Source: Antennarius striatus (lineage: Eukaryota > Chordata > Actinopteri > Lophiiformes > Antennariidae). Taken from it: 64,000 nucleotides of DNA. Shown in pieces: positions 1-12,880 of the stretch; within the stretch, counting starts at the first letter, position 1, and each line of letters starts with the position of its first letter. The notes below the pieces were generated by a model. The model ran no database searches. It saw only the letters and a list, made by a program, of their open reading frames with translations, and was not told where the DNA came from. The position numbers were made by a program, and so were the translations under genes. The stretch is from the NCBI RefSeq assembly GCF_040054535.1, contig NC_090792.1:1659001-1723000 (forward strand), in the 5' to 3' direction.

Positions 1-3000
1 GTCTCCTTGGAGGGACAGCCTGCTTCCCTCGCCGGCCCTTGATGGATGTTCTGCTCCACGGCTCTGCAGCCTTCCGCCCTGGTCTGTCACTTCCTCTTCT
101 TCCTGTGCCTCCAGGCCTCCTCCTCCTCCACCTCTCCCACGCCCAGAGCTGAACGAGGCGCCAGATCTCACCGCCGCGCTGTTCTGTTGATGTTCTGCCC
201 CGGTTGGACTGCCTTCTTCTGTCTCGGCTGTGTCGTCGCCGTGCGGGCCTCCAACCCTCCATAACGGAGTGTCTGTCTGCTCTGTGGACTTCAGCAGCCT
301 GAAACGGAGCAACGGAGAGAGGACAAGTGTTTCCGCTCCTCATCAGATTATCACTGAGATCAAACTACATTAACGTTTGTTGTTTCTCTTCTCTTCATCC
401 TATTTCCTACCTCTCCACATTAAATAAAGTGGATTGCATTCACGGCTCTGCAGCCTTTTTACCAAAGGTTTCTGACAGCAACGCCTCATTAACAGCATGG
501 TTCATTAATTAGATCTGTTCTCCTCCAGAACTCACTGAGTATGGGAATTACGGGATTATAATTTCACATTCGTATATGTGGCCCCTAATCCCAATAGCAC
601 CGAGTTACTTTGACATTTGGGCTCATTGTTTTGTTTTTTACTTTCATTTACGAGTTTCACTCAGATAGATTTATAGAGCAGCTAACTGTGTCTCCTGGGG
701 GGTCGGTTAGCCTCAGACAAAACCACCAGTTGCTTCTGTGTTCAAGAAATCATCACCATAGGACAATCATACTGATGACAGATTGCTAGAAAGAAGTTAT
801 CAAAGTGATTCTTTTTACATTAAATAACAGAAAGTTAACTATTTTCAACAAAAATAAGATGCTTAAACTCTCCAGTTCTTGAGTTTTGCCTCAGAAACCA
901 CGTGAGACAAATCCCACTAGCAGAATGAGCTACCTGCAACCATGGAGGTAAAACAAAATGCATCATTTTAGCGTTTTGTTGCCGTGTGAACAAACGAATA
1001 TAAAACCCGTTGATCAAGTACCTCTGCAGATTGAGGCTCATGTTGCATAACAAAAACCAGGACTCTTGTATGGATTTCAGGTCTCGCAGGATGTAGACCT
1101 TCCCCTCTGCTGAAGTTTTCTCCAACACCTCCTGACCGTGAACCTCCAGCTGCTGGAGCTGCAGCTCATTCTCTGGGAACTCTCCCAGAGCTCTCTGTAG
1201 GTGAACACAGGAGAACAGAAGGTAAGGAATAAGATCTGTTTTAGTCATGACTTGTTTCTACTTCTACAAAACGTATTTATTAATAGATTTTTTATCTGTT
1301 TTATGTAAGTGATATTTTGGCAGAAGCATTGCTCTCCAATCATGGCTTTAAAATGAAAATAAAATGCAAAAAGGAAACATCCACGATGTCAGGCTTTAGT
1401 CTGGGAATCTGATGTGATTTAGTTTGGGTAGAAAATACTCAAACACCATGGTGCAAGCAAGAGGGAGGAGCTCATTGTCAACCAGATCATGTTTACGACT
1501 CAACACATTTTGACCCCGTCTCCCAAACACGCCTCAGCTTCATGCTGGCGACCCTCGATGCTCCACTCTCCCGATGGGATGTGGAAGGACTCCAGCTTCT
1601 GTTTCATGATCATCATCCACTTCTCTAAGTTCAACAAGGTTTCGTGGAAGCTCTCGTGCTCCGCGATGCTCTCGTCACTCGCCTTCACCTTCAGCTGCAA
1701 ACAGAAGGAAAGTGGTGTGTGAAGCCAACATTTAAAGACAAAAGTCCTGTATTAAAGAAACACTTAAAGGTGCTTTAAACAATCTATAAGAGTGTGGGAA
1801 AATTGATTCATGTTTATTCTGGTAATTGTGACCAATAGCAAAAAAGTGCCTCAAAATATTACAATAATTTTCTGTCAAATCTGAGTAACGTACTACAATA
1901 AAGTGTAATAGCACATCCACAACAGTAGGTGGCAGTGCTGCTTTCACATCTACATGTCGTGTGTCATTAACCATAATTAACAGAACATGTTCAGGAAGCA
2001 GTAGCTCGTTGTTGTAGGGATGTTTTGATGAGAGCGACCCATTCTTTCATAAATGTCTGTAACAGTAGTCTGCATGTACAGGTCTGTGATTTTATACACG
2101 TGTGGAACATCTTTATATATATATATTATATATAATGACCTTATATATAGACAAAGACCTTTCAGCTAAAGTTTAACAAAGCCCACGCCCCCCACTGACA
2201 CTACTTTGTTACCGCAGACGTGACTGGTGCGGTTTTCAGTGTCGATGGAGGCTACAGCAGGTATTTTGAATATATATGAAGGTGATTTTAACGAGACCGT
2301 CTTACCGTCACTGTTTTGTGCAGTTGTTTCCAGTCTATATAGAGTCTCTCAAACTGATTTCTGTTGCTCTGACTGGAACAAACCAGAGTCTCCAGTGCCA
2401 GGATTTGTGCTTCACAGACCTCCAGGTCTCTCTGGATCACCTGAACACACACAAACCACACGGAGTGACAGTCTCACCGGAATATTCACAAAAAATGACT
2501 TTCACTTCGACATGTACAAATTCTAAAGAGGATACTGCAGTAATGCGTGTGACCAATAACACGCTGTTTGCTTATGAGAGAATGAATGAATGAATAGAAT
2601 GGTAGAATCTGAGTCAGTCAGTCAATGACAGAATGAATGATGAATGTGGCTGCAGTTGACATCATCTGGGGGTGACCTTACTCTGAGCTGGTCCAACTGG
2701 CTTTTCTTTGCCAGGATGTCAGGCTGGAGGTGGTCAGCTGCGCTCAGACGGTCCTGTAAGACGATCATCTTAGACAGAATCAACTCATGGGCGTCCTCAA
2801 AGTCCTTGGTTCTTGATATGAATCCCTACGAGTTCACAGAAAGATTAGATTATTAATGGATCAGTTTGAGGAAAGACAATTCAAATACAGTGTAGTTTGA
2901 CATGAATTTTAAAAAAGCATAATATAGGACCTTTAAACCAAAAAGGTTTTTTGATACCTGCAGTCTGTTCTTCCTCTGCAGCAGCAGAGTGTGTAGCAGT

Positions 3001-6000
3001 TCTCTGTTCCCCACAGCAGCGCTCAGCTCATCCTGGAGGCTGTCACACCTCTCAGGACCGAACACAGAGCTCAGCAGGTCTCCTTTAACCTGCAGCTGTC
3101 TGAAACGCTCCTGCAGGTGGACACTGTCCTTCAGCAGATGCTGGTATAAAGAAGAGACATGAAGAACATGTGAAGTCTGATTTCACAATTCAAAGCATGG
3201 TCAGGTGTCCAGCTAGAATTGATGGTCAGCTTTGTGTGGAACAAAATAAACATTAGGTTTTATTATCTGGTGCACAGTAATCATGTAAATTCTTGTCTCA
3301 GTCTCCCTCACACAATTCTTAAAAAGCAGTAACAAATCAATTAAACTAAATTAGATGTAGGCCTAACATTTGTATGAACAGAATATATTCTTTACAATTC
3401 TAACATTAAGTAAACTATGGCTCCATGAAGCTGACAGTTTCCCAGTGATCTACGACTGATTTAGAGCAAAATCAATGATAAGAAAAAAATTTTAAAAAGA
3501 CTTTAAATAACCCAACATGTTTAATGAAAAGTCAATTTACCATTTTAAATAAAAATATTCAGTTCACTGTTTTCCTTGTTCTCATCAGGCGTCTCTAGCC
3601 ATCCGTTCTATTCATATTTACACTCTTTATAATCCACAGTTGGTTCTTCTAGTTTGACAACTTCCTCTTCTCCGCAGCAGCTTCTGTACTGCTTTTCTCT
3701 TTAAGTCCTACTGGTGCGCTCGTTGTGAATTTGTGAAGTGTAAAGGTACAGGCATTGTCATTGGTCTAAAACAATCATTTCATCATCCTTTCACATTCTC
3801 TGTGAAGATCCATTACCCTCAGGGGAGCTTCACACTGACACACCGTCGCTGATGAACGACGTGAAGACGGCGTTTGGGCTTTACCTCGATGTTTTGGAGC
3901 AGCATAGCACAGTTGGAGAAGTCATTGACCTCAGCAGAAGCCTCCAAAACCTGAGAGACCGCGTGGCTCCACTGGGCGTAGAGCAGAAGGGGGTCCTGGA
4001 GAAGGAGTTTCAGCCCCGTTTCTGACTCTGAACACAGCTTTGCCACTCTGTATTTCACACTGAAACATAAGCACATCAGACAAGATAACTTTAAAACATA
4101 ATGACAGGACACAGAACGGACACAGCTTAGATCTGTTTTGATTCTGCCCTCACAGGAATGTGGTAAATGTACATCTGATTATTCTGAGTGGAAGCCACAT
4201 GCCTACAGAAATTGTTTTGCCAAACAAAGTGTCATGAATAATTTATCTGAAGAATGTCTGAACAATCTTTGGGTCTCCATCCCAATCATGAACCTCCATG
4301 TGAAACCGTGAACTTATGTCTCTGTCCTGTTGTTCAGTAATTCCAATATCCTCACTTTAAACCCACTACTGTGTTCATTTGATGTTGATGAGAGTACTAA
4401 CACAGCTCCTCCTACGCTGTCATTACTCAGTACACAACACATACAGCGGTACCTCTACTTAGGAAATTAATTGGTTCTGGAAGAAATTTCATAAGTAGAA
4501 AATTTCATAAGTAGAGACGCATTTTCCATGCAAATGCCCTAATCCGTTCCAAGCCCCCCAAAATTCAGACATAAATGTTTTATAAAGCATAAAAATGCAT
4601 CAAAACATGTAACAAATACATGTTACAATTAGATTATTACACAATAAATGAGAGTTGTGTGTAATTTTAAAAACAAAGAATAGAGTAAAGAATAAAAATG
4701 ATGGTCATTTACCTTTTAACTGCTGTCCTCATTGTTTTTTGCCCTCTTTGGTTCATGCCCTCTTGCCCCACCATGAACAACAGAGTGAATTCCAGTCCTC
4801 CTTCTGAACTTCTCCAACCACCCACGCGACGCCTTAAACTCCTTAAACTTCCTTTAGTTTTAATAACGTGGTGATTGTAGATGCATTACGGCCATATTCT
4901 TTGGAGAGATCAACCAAACGCATCCCTTTTTCAGGCTTTTCTATCATCTCTTGTTTGTTTGTACGGACAAAAAAACTCTTTTCTTCGTCTTTTCTTTTCC
5001 TCTTTTCTCCGTCACTTTCTTGGGGTCCATAGTGAATACTCTAAAAGTTAATATATTTATGTAAAACTATCAGAACACCTCATGGGTCGAGGGTTGAATG
5101 ACGAGGACGCTGCATAGACACCTATCTAGTTACACACAGAGGTCCCTCTGAGCCAATGGGATAACAGAATGCTAGGTAATAGCCAATGGCAGAGCAGCTA
5201 CAAGAATGTTGCGTTCAGGAACCTGTGGGAGCTGAGAGTATCAGGCCAAACTGTATTTTAACCTTTCATAACTCAACATTTCTTTCGTAACTAGAGGTAA
5301 TATTTTCCTGTTGAGGCGTTTGGTCAGTAGAACATTTCATAAGTAGAGACTTTCGCCAGTAGAGGTACCACTGTACTGTCTCCGAGCATCAAACCTGCAT
5401 TCATCAACTGGTGAACAAGCCTGAATTCACCATCAGGAAGTCATTTTGATTGTTATTTTTCAGATTTGTTTTTTCCCGTGAGCGTGTGCCCCTTAGAGTT
5501 CTGACTTTACAGCAGCGTGCTGCCCCTCACGTACCTCTGATGTTCTTTAACGACAGCTAGGACATCATCTGAAAGATGACGCGAGTCTTCTGAGAATCTG
5601 AACAGCTCCTTGAGTTGAGCTTTAAGAAGTTCCACCTGGGACTCCTCCCCAGCCAGCGTGTTTTTCATAACCTGCAGATCACAAACACAAAGTAAGATCA
5701 GTTCGTTCAGAGTCTCGGCCCCAAAACCGAGGTCAGATAAAAGTCATGTAGCTAAACAGACAGGAGCCAACACTAACTTTATGGCAGATACACCTCAGAT
5801 AAACACCAATGTCCATGTTGCTAGCTAGCGCTGTTGCCTTCATTCGAATAGTGACTATAGAGACGTTTTTACTTCCTGCTTTCTGTTCAACGACCCAACG
5901 TTTGAGTTTGTCGTCCAGCGGTGACCGTCTCGCTTCGTTCCCTCACAAACTCTCAGCTTGTTGCTTCCTCCTCTTCCGTACCTTTGACTCATTAATCCTG

Positions 6001-9000
6001 ACTTCTCTGCTGCTCTATATCCATGTTCTACTGCGTGACGGATAGCCTTGAGTTTGAACTTGTAAGCGTGTTTCTTGACGGGCGCCGTATTGGGGTCCTT
6101 ATACACACAAAAGTGGTGTGGGAATGGAATTCTGTTTGACAGTTTTTACCGCTATCACGGTATTTCGGCGACGCCCCCCGACTACAGTAGTCTGGCCGGA
6201 TTTCCTTTCAGTGATCTTGTTTTTAACCGATATTGATCCACATTTAAGGCCCATTGGATTATAAGGCGCATGAAAAAATTAAAGGCTTTAGGTGCACCTT
6301 ATAGTGTGGAAAATGAAGTATATTTTATATATGTACTGAGACATGAAGCACAAGAGGGATCACTGTACATCCACTGAGAAGCATAGCAAACCTACCATAT
6401 ATCTCCTCCACTGGTCCACCATCTGGTTTTCAGTGCAGTTAGCATCGGTCTGGCAGCTCGCCTCCAGTTCCCGGTCCAGGTTCTGCATCAACGCTCGAAG
6501 GCGTCTGATGTCCTCGCCCAGTCGCTGGCAGCGCGCCGTGTACTGACTGTAGGAGTCGAGGCTGGAGCGCAGGCCGTCCTCGGCCTCACACAGACCCTGT
6601 CTCAGTCTCTGCCAGCCCAGCCTCAGCTCCTCCGCCTCGTCCACCACCACCTCTGCCCCCGCGGGAGACGTGTTCTCCCTCACTGCCTCTGCCACACCCT
6701 CAATGTGTTGTAGGGTGTTCTCCTCCCCAGCCACGATGTCGTCCAGGGCCTGAAACAGAGCAACACACATATGTTAATCCCTCGTTACTCACGGTTAATG
6801 CGTTCCAGTAACCCCCCGTGAAAAACTAAATTGGTTCTGGAAGAAATTTCGTAACTAGAAAATTTCGTAGAGACGCGTTTTCCATGCAAATGCCCTAATC
6901 CGTTCCAAGCCCCCCAAAATTCAGACATAAATGTTTATATAAAGCATAAAAATGCATCAAAACATGTAACAAATACATGTTACGATTAGATTATTACACA
7001 TAGACACCGATCTAGCTCCACACAGAGGTCCCTCTTAGCCAATGGGATGCCAGGATGCTAGGTAATAGCCAATGGCAGAGCAGCTATGAGAATGTTGCAT
7101 TCAGGAACCTGTGGGAGCTGCGAGTATCAGCCCATACTGTATTTTTACCTTTCGTATCCTGAAATTTCTTTCGTAACTAGAGGCGATATTTTCCTGTTGA
7201 GGCGTTTCAGAAGAGACGTTTGTAAGTAGAGGAATCTCTGTATATATTTTACATATGTGTGTGTATGGATATATAAACATATGTATACAAACACACACAT
7301 ATATACCGAAGTACGTAGACGTTCATGCATACATACTGTACGCACACACACACACACACACACACACGAACACTCACCATAACTAAAAAACAGGAAGTAA
7401 GCTCCTTTACTAATTTGACTCAGCCTCACTTGTAAGGCCTTGAGCTTGTTCTCAGCCGTATCCTCCCTCTCCATCAGATCAGTCAGCTCCTTGGTTTTTG
7501 ACAGCAGCCACGACTGGAACCTCTGAACACACCCCTGGTACGCCTGGTGCTCCCTAGCAATCTCCTGAAGCAGCAGCAGACGCTCCTAGCACAGCAGGAG
7601 ACACACCTTGTGGTAATTTTTAGCAGCACACTGTTGGAAATGAAAAGCACACATCAGAGACAACGTGTTTGTGTGTCCCAGGAGAAAATGTGGATCTGTG
7701 GGCACTTTGATGTCTGCTGCTTCCACTGCGTGATTCCTGAGAGCATGTTGAAGTTGAAACACAGAACAGTTGACAGGCAGGCGATGTGTCTGGTAAACAC
7801 CACCCCATAAAAAACAATAATGTCTTATTTTTATCGCTACTTTCCAAATTGGAGTCAAAATAACAGCCTCACTGACAGATTCGGATGTTTGAGTGAATAT
7901 GTGATGGATATTAAGAGACTTTAACCACAGTCTGCAAGAAAACATCACCCTGCTTTACTGAGAACTACAGCAAAGAAAACCCTATTAACTAAAGCCCTCA
8001 AGACGTGTCGTGTCTGAACACACGGCGTAGGTAACATACGCTGCCAGGATCACTGGCTGCTCCTCTCACTACTTCACTGACAGCTGAGATGGATTCAGAT
8101 TGAAGGGCACAGACGTGTCTGATAGCTGCTTCCTTTTCTGCTTCCACCTTCCAAGTTGTGCTTGGAGCATCCATTCCACAATGGATTTGGATAAATGTGT
8201 AGTCTCATGTGAGGACTTGTCTCTTGTGTAGCATCATTGTGGGGGCCACAGAGGAGGGGAGCTGCATGTATGAGCATTAATGGTCCTACCAACCTGAAGA
8301 ATAGGTCTGCTATGCATGTGGTGGTTAGAAAGCAAAGAATAACAGAATGACAGAAACTGTCCTTTTTAACTTGTCTTTGTATATTCAAGCATTTTTCAAG
8401 CCTGTTCTTCCTGTAACAAACAAAGGTTTTCTTTTCTTTCACATTCACTTATTACATGGCTGGATTTACTTTACTGTCTTTTCTGCTCCTCCCACCACCC
8501 CATAAGTCTCCTGAATGTGGATTTTAAATTATTATCTTAAGTTCTGGCTTTGCGCCTTGAGACTGTTGTAGTGAACCCAGATCAGACCGGGTTTATTCAG
8601 AACACTCTTTTTCTAACGTCAGGTGACTTTTTAACATTATCCATAATAACCCATCCAGCAGTCATTTCATTGGATGCAGAAAAGACTTTAGATGGCTGAG
8701 AACGATCATGCGTGTTGTTCATGATCAAAAATTTGGCCTTAGAGATGCTTTCCTATCCTGGATAAAGTTGCTTTACTCTAATCCACAAGTTTAAGTTAGG
8801 ACTAGCAGAACACGGTCGAATTACGTCCCTCTTTATCACTCAACAAGACAAGGATACCCGCTAAGCTAAGCCCCCTTTTTATTTGCTTAGGCTATGGAGC
8901 CTCCCACGATCGCCATTTGTTCCAGTGCATCTATTGTAGGGATGCAGCATCATTATCTAGTTGTAAAAGTTTCACTCTATTTACTTCTATGTGATTCAAA

Positions 9001-11253
9001 TCCCCGCACTTCTATTGCTGCTGCTTTGCGTCTACTTTCAGACGTTAGAGGGCTCTCAGGATACAAAAGTGAGTTCTTTCCTATTAATCTGCTAGACACT
9101 TCCCTTTACAATCATTTCCCTTTAAAGTTACTGACACCAGTTTTAATTAAACCATTAATTTAAAGCCAACTTTTCCACTTTTATCAAACGTTAAAGCAGC
9201 TTGTGAGCGATGGTCGCTGCTCAAACTGATGTTAGTGGCCGCATTAATTATACAAAAATCAATGTTCTTCCCCGTTTTCTTTATCTTTTCCAGTGCCTCC
9301 AATCTTTCTTACTACTTCCTTCTTTAAATAAATAGATTATCTCATTTCAGACTTTCTGTGGGATAAGAAGACTCCCCGTTTGTCACGGAATGATTTTTAA
9401 AAAAAGGCCATAAAGGTTAGGTTATTTCACCTCAGATTCCACTATTGGGCCTCCAACACAGGGCTGTGTGAGGTCGATGTGTGTCAACCTCACACATCAT
9501 CTCCCACACTCTGTATGTGATGGATCGCGGCTCACCTCAGCTCCATCTCTGACGTTGTTGTAGGCCTCCTGCAGCCTCTCTTGGGCCTGGGGCGCCACAC
9601 TGGGGTCGTGTGTTCTGTTGTGCAGAGCTGCAGCCTCGTCCAGCAGCCTCTCCAGCAGCGTGGCCTGGCTGTGGATGTCGCTCACCACCACCCGCTGCTG
9701 GTCCACCTGCCAGAGCTTCTCCTTCACCCCCAGCTGGTGCTCCACCCTTACATCCAAACTGCGATGCTGTCTGGTCAACCACAGCTCGAACTCTTCGTAA
9801 GCCTTCAGGTACTCGCCCCAGTGGAGCCACACCCACTCGATCCGGCTGTGGAAGAGGTCAAACACATGACAAGACTGGCAGTTTGATGATGTGTTTGAAA
9901 AGGATTTTTTATTCTTAATAATTTGTATTTTCTTCTTTTTGAACTGTTGCCGTGAGAAATATTGAAAACAAGTTTAACTTTTTAAATTAAACATTAATTT
10001 CTTAATACATGGGAGTGTTATTCAACCCCAGCCTTCAATATTGTGTGACAGATGACTTTTATAATGCCAAATAAACAGTTTTGTCAAGCTTTTCGTGCCT
10101 CCTGATTGGAATCTTTGCCGATTTTTCATGTGCAAAAGCCCCTAGCTCAGTAATGTTTGATTGTCTTGTCTTCCAGGTGCCTTTTTTAAATCCCAAAGAT
10201 TTTTAATCTGACTTAGATCTGGAAAGTGAGAAGGCCACTTCATGATATTTCAGGATTTTTTTCTTAACCAAGCTTTTCTTGAGTTTGAACAGTGCTTGGA
10301 ATCACTGTCTAGCTGACAAGTCCAACGTTTCAGCAGAAGTTTTCCTTCTGGCGTAGTCGTTCTACTTGACGTTGATGTTCCTCGTCCAAGGTGCCACAAT
10401 GTTCTCTGAAAAATTTCAAACTGAAGCATCAGACGGCCCACTGCTGAGCAGCAGCTTTCATTCTTTTTGATTTTAGTTTCCATTTGACATCTAAATCTGC
10501 ACTTTATTTTATTTTTGGGGTATAAATACAACAGCTTTGTCTGACAACTACAGTAATTGTTACACCGTTTATTTCAGATAGGTAAAACAAAAAAGTCAAA
10601 AATATGATTTGATTTTATGATATTGATCAGTTCACCTGTTTTCCCTTGTAAAAAGTAAAACACATGGGAACATTGTACACCATACAATAGAAAACTAACT
10701 AAAACCTTAAACTACATAACATTCATAAAAATTGATCTCTTCAAACATTCTGACTAGAAGCAGACAGAAAAGTATTAACAGCAAACACTCGGGGAGCCTC
10801 AGAGGAGTGAGCTAACTGTGAGCAGACCTGTGGCAGTGGATGATGTAGGTGACCGTCTCCTCCCACAGGCTTTTCAGGTCTTTGAGCTTGGTGTGAGTGT
10901 GGTTCTTCAGCTCTTCATCATCGCCTTGCAGAAGGTTTTGCGCCGCCACCAGCGCCATGTCCATCTTCACACGACCTTCATGCTGTGACTGATGGATTTT
11001 CTACACATTCAGGACAACATAAAAGTATAAACACATGACAATAATAAGTTAATAAGAAACTCACTGTGTCATCAGTGTAAAAGTTGAACATTAATGCCAT
11101 CACCCTCACCTCTGTCTCTCTGAGCCGGGCCTCCAGGGCGTCGCGGGGTCCCTGCGTGTTGTCATTGGCCCTCAGCCTCTCCTGGATGGCGTGCATCCAG
11201 GAGAGCGCCACCTCCAGGCTCTCCATGAACTCCTGCTGCTCCTGTTGTGTCAT
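1..11253 (-). CDS. syne3: syne3 / nesprin-3, spectrin-repeat nuclear-envelope protein (3' end off window)
   Basis: Nesprin-3 is a KASH protein of the outer nuclear membrane that links SUN proteins to plectin and intermediate filaments. I read 13 coding exons on the minus strand: 11253-11110, 11000-10828, 9845-9536, 7585-7430, 6749-6396, 5671-5535, 4059-3885, 3140-2958, 2825-2682, 2440-2306, 1694 to about 1531, about 1194-1022, and 298-1 (open at the edge). Phases join throughout. About 848 residues are visible; the human protein has about 975. The start MTQQEQQEF followed by ANDNTQGPRDALEARL matches the mammalian N-terminus closely, as do RIEWVWLHW, IVREN-type NTSPAGAE and LLQRKNRLQ. Almost all of it is spectrin-repeat helix. 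The last exon is Gly/Glu-rich linker. The transmembrane and KASH segments must lie beyond the left edge. One junction (1531/1194) is uncertain. Confidence 0.93.
298..835 (-). other. syne3 last visible intron (1021-299)
   Basis: The intron between the exons ending at 1022 and starting at 298 begins GTACTTG and ends with a good pyrimidine tract and CAG on the minus strand. I see no other gene or named repeat inside it. Confidence 0.5.
4444..5373 (-). mobile_element. Tigger/pogo-like DNA transposon, deleted copy 1
   Basis: The ends are inverted repeats: CAGCGGTACCTCTACTTA on the left and the complement of TAGAGGTACCACTG on the right, flanked by TA dinucleotides as expected for this superfamily. 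On the minus strand from 5030 it encodes the start of a CENP-B/psq-type helix-turn-helix protein (MDPKKVTEKRGKEK). A one-base loss relative to the copy at 48.0 kb then shifts the frame. The catalytic DDE region is missing. It sits in a syne3 intron. Confidence 0.8.
6815..7245. mobile_element. Tigger/pogo-like element, short copy 2
   Basis: This has the same subterminal sequence as the elements at 4.4 and 48.0 kb (GGTTCTGGAAGAAATTTCGT near one end, GTAAGTAGAGG near the other), but the helix-turn-helix coding part is deleted. The left TIR is replaced by a fragment resembling another pogo-like MITE (TAATCCCTCGTTACTC at about 6776). It lies in a syne3 intron. Confidence 0.7.
7341..7367. repeat. 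(CA)n microsatellite
   Basis: Pure CA dinucleotide run in a syne3 intron, next to the exon that ends at 7430. Confidence 0.95.
8600..9415 (+). mobile_element. LINE-1-like reverse transcriptase fragment
   Basis: Across several frames the plus strand reads like the middle of an L1/Tx1-type reverse transcriptase: SLDAEKT near 8670, then a degraded region around the usual RQG-PLSPLLFALAIEPL block (AMEPPTIAI at 8890), then LLSDVRGLSGYKSEFFPIN at 9035. Stops and frameshifts show it is dead. It lies antisense in a syne3 intron. Confidence 0.7.
10020..10500 (-). mobile_element. Tc1/mariner-like transposase remnant
   Basis: The minus strand carries the Tc1-like catalytic neighbourhood: DSDSKHCS (family DNDPKHTA), WLRKKS, then after a stop WPSHFPDLSQIKNLW (family WPSQSPDLNPIENLW). 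Stops and substitutions make it inactive. It sits in the syne3 intron between exons ending at 10828 and starting at 9845. Confidence 0.8.
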
Positions 11254-12159
11254 GACCGATACGGGGCCTGAAAATTTTAAACAGCAAACATTCATTGATT
11301 ACATTGATTCTGAATGAGAGACACGCCTTTGCTGATTCAGCAGTTCTCAGCTCAACGTGTTCATTCTCACAACATACAACTGACGTTATATCACATCTTT
11401 TACCACAGTTTATGTTCACACTGCTCATGATAACACATATCAAGACAAGCAGACACCATATTCTACAGACTGAAGGATTATTTGATGTCCTGAGAGTTTC
11501 AAAAGTAGATTGATCGATAGATTGACAGACAGATATAAAGTCCGTAGATGTTATTATCCGATTAACTGCTGGAAGTCGGTGTACCTACACCACAAAGACG
11601 GGATGTATGATCATCCGAGCACACGACTAACGGTGGTATCCAGGAGCCTACAGTCAAACAAACCTACGACGAGGAGCCCTGGCACTCCTCATCATCACTT
11701 TTTAGAGGGAAAACGAAAAACAGGCGGAAAGGGCCGTTAAACGGAATGACTCATTTCTCCCCGCCACAACATTCCTTACAAACAAAACCGTTCTTCATTA
11801 CATTATTCAGAACTTTCTTTCCTGGTTGTTAAATACAACCATAATAACATTTATACCTGCCTAAAATACTGCATTTTCTTTTGAAGACCAAAAAAAAAAA
11901 AAACCTGTAGGTTTTTCTTTCACAACTTATTCTCCATGTTCTGGACCATAAATCCATAAGTGTGGTTCTACATAGAACACCTGACTGTTACACCGGTGTC
12001 ACCTCGGCTGCAGAGTCTCCTGCAGCTCCAACTCTCCTTCTTCTGACCTGCTGACCTAAACCGGTTCCTGGACGCGACTGTCGTTTAAGAATGTTTACAC
12101 ACAAGCTAACGTTCTGTTAGCAAAAGACCCATGTCTGTTTTCACTGCAGCCCACATGTA

Positions 12160-12395
12160 TTACTGTATCACTATGGAGAACTTTATGCTAACTCTAGCTC
12201 ATATATAAAGTATTACTGTATCCCTATGGATAAGTTTAAGCTAACTGTAGCTAATATATATTATTGTAGCCTGATGGATAACTTTATGCTAACTGTAGCT
12301 CGTATATACATACAATGTAGCCTGATGGATAACTTTATGCTAACTGTAGCTCATATGCATGACTGTAGTTTGGTGGATGACTTTATGCTAACCGT
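12160..12395. repeat. Diverged tandem repeat of about 60 bp, near the syne3 promoter
   Basis: Four to five copies of a unit containing GGATAACTTTATGCTAACTG and TAGCTCATATATA follow each other. They lie within 330 bp of the proposed syne3 leader exon, in intron 1. Confidence 0.8.
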
Positions 12396-12486
12396 CCTGT
12401 AGCAGCGGATCGTCATGGTGACGGTCCTGCCAGTGTTTTGATAGCAGAGCTCCACACAGTCTGACCCAGTGGAGTGAAGGACTTAC

Positions 12487-12600
12487 CGATCCGCGCTCAT
12501 CGGCTGTCCCCGTCACTCTGTCCCCGTGACAGTCCTCGGTGCTGTGCTGTAAAGTGACGGCAGGCAAGAAGCAGCGCGGGGCATGACGGGAGCTGGAGTC
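12487..12600 (-). promoter_or_regulatory. syne3: Candidate syne3 5' non-coding exon and promoter-side sequence
   Basis: On the minus strand a strong donor (CG then GTAAGT) follows position 12487. The coding exon of syne3 begins with an acceptor at 11268-11269, 14 bases before its ATG, so an upstream leader exon is required, and this is the only good donor nearby. The sequence upstream of the donor is GC-richer than its surroundings. Its own start (the TSS) cannot be fixed by reading; 12600 is a rough outer limit. Two out-of-frame ATGs lie in it. Confidence 0.6.
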
Positions 12601-12880
12601 AATTTACAGTCTGTCAGGGTGCGTTCAGGGACTCCAACTACCGTAAAACTATTTTTTTTTTAATGTAAAAAAAAAAACTGCACGGAGAAATTTATACTTA
12701 ATATGTGATGCATTTAGACACTTCTTTTAAAACTGAAACAAAAGAACGTTATGTTTGCATTATTGGAACGACGAAATGGAGAATTTATTAAATTCTTTCA
12801 TAATAAAATAACAACACTTTAGGAAGAGACTGCCGTTCGAAAATCACACAGCATGAAATCATTTAAAACTACAACCAAGC

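Noticed and set aside
9581-9918. Overlapping plus-strand frames of about 100 codons
   Set aside because: Antisense shadows of the 310 bp syne3 exon at 9536-9845.
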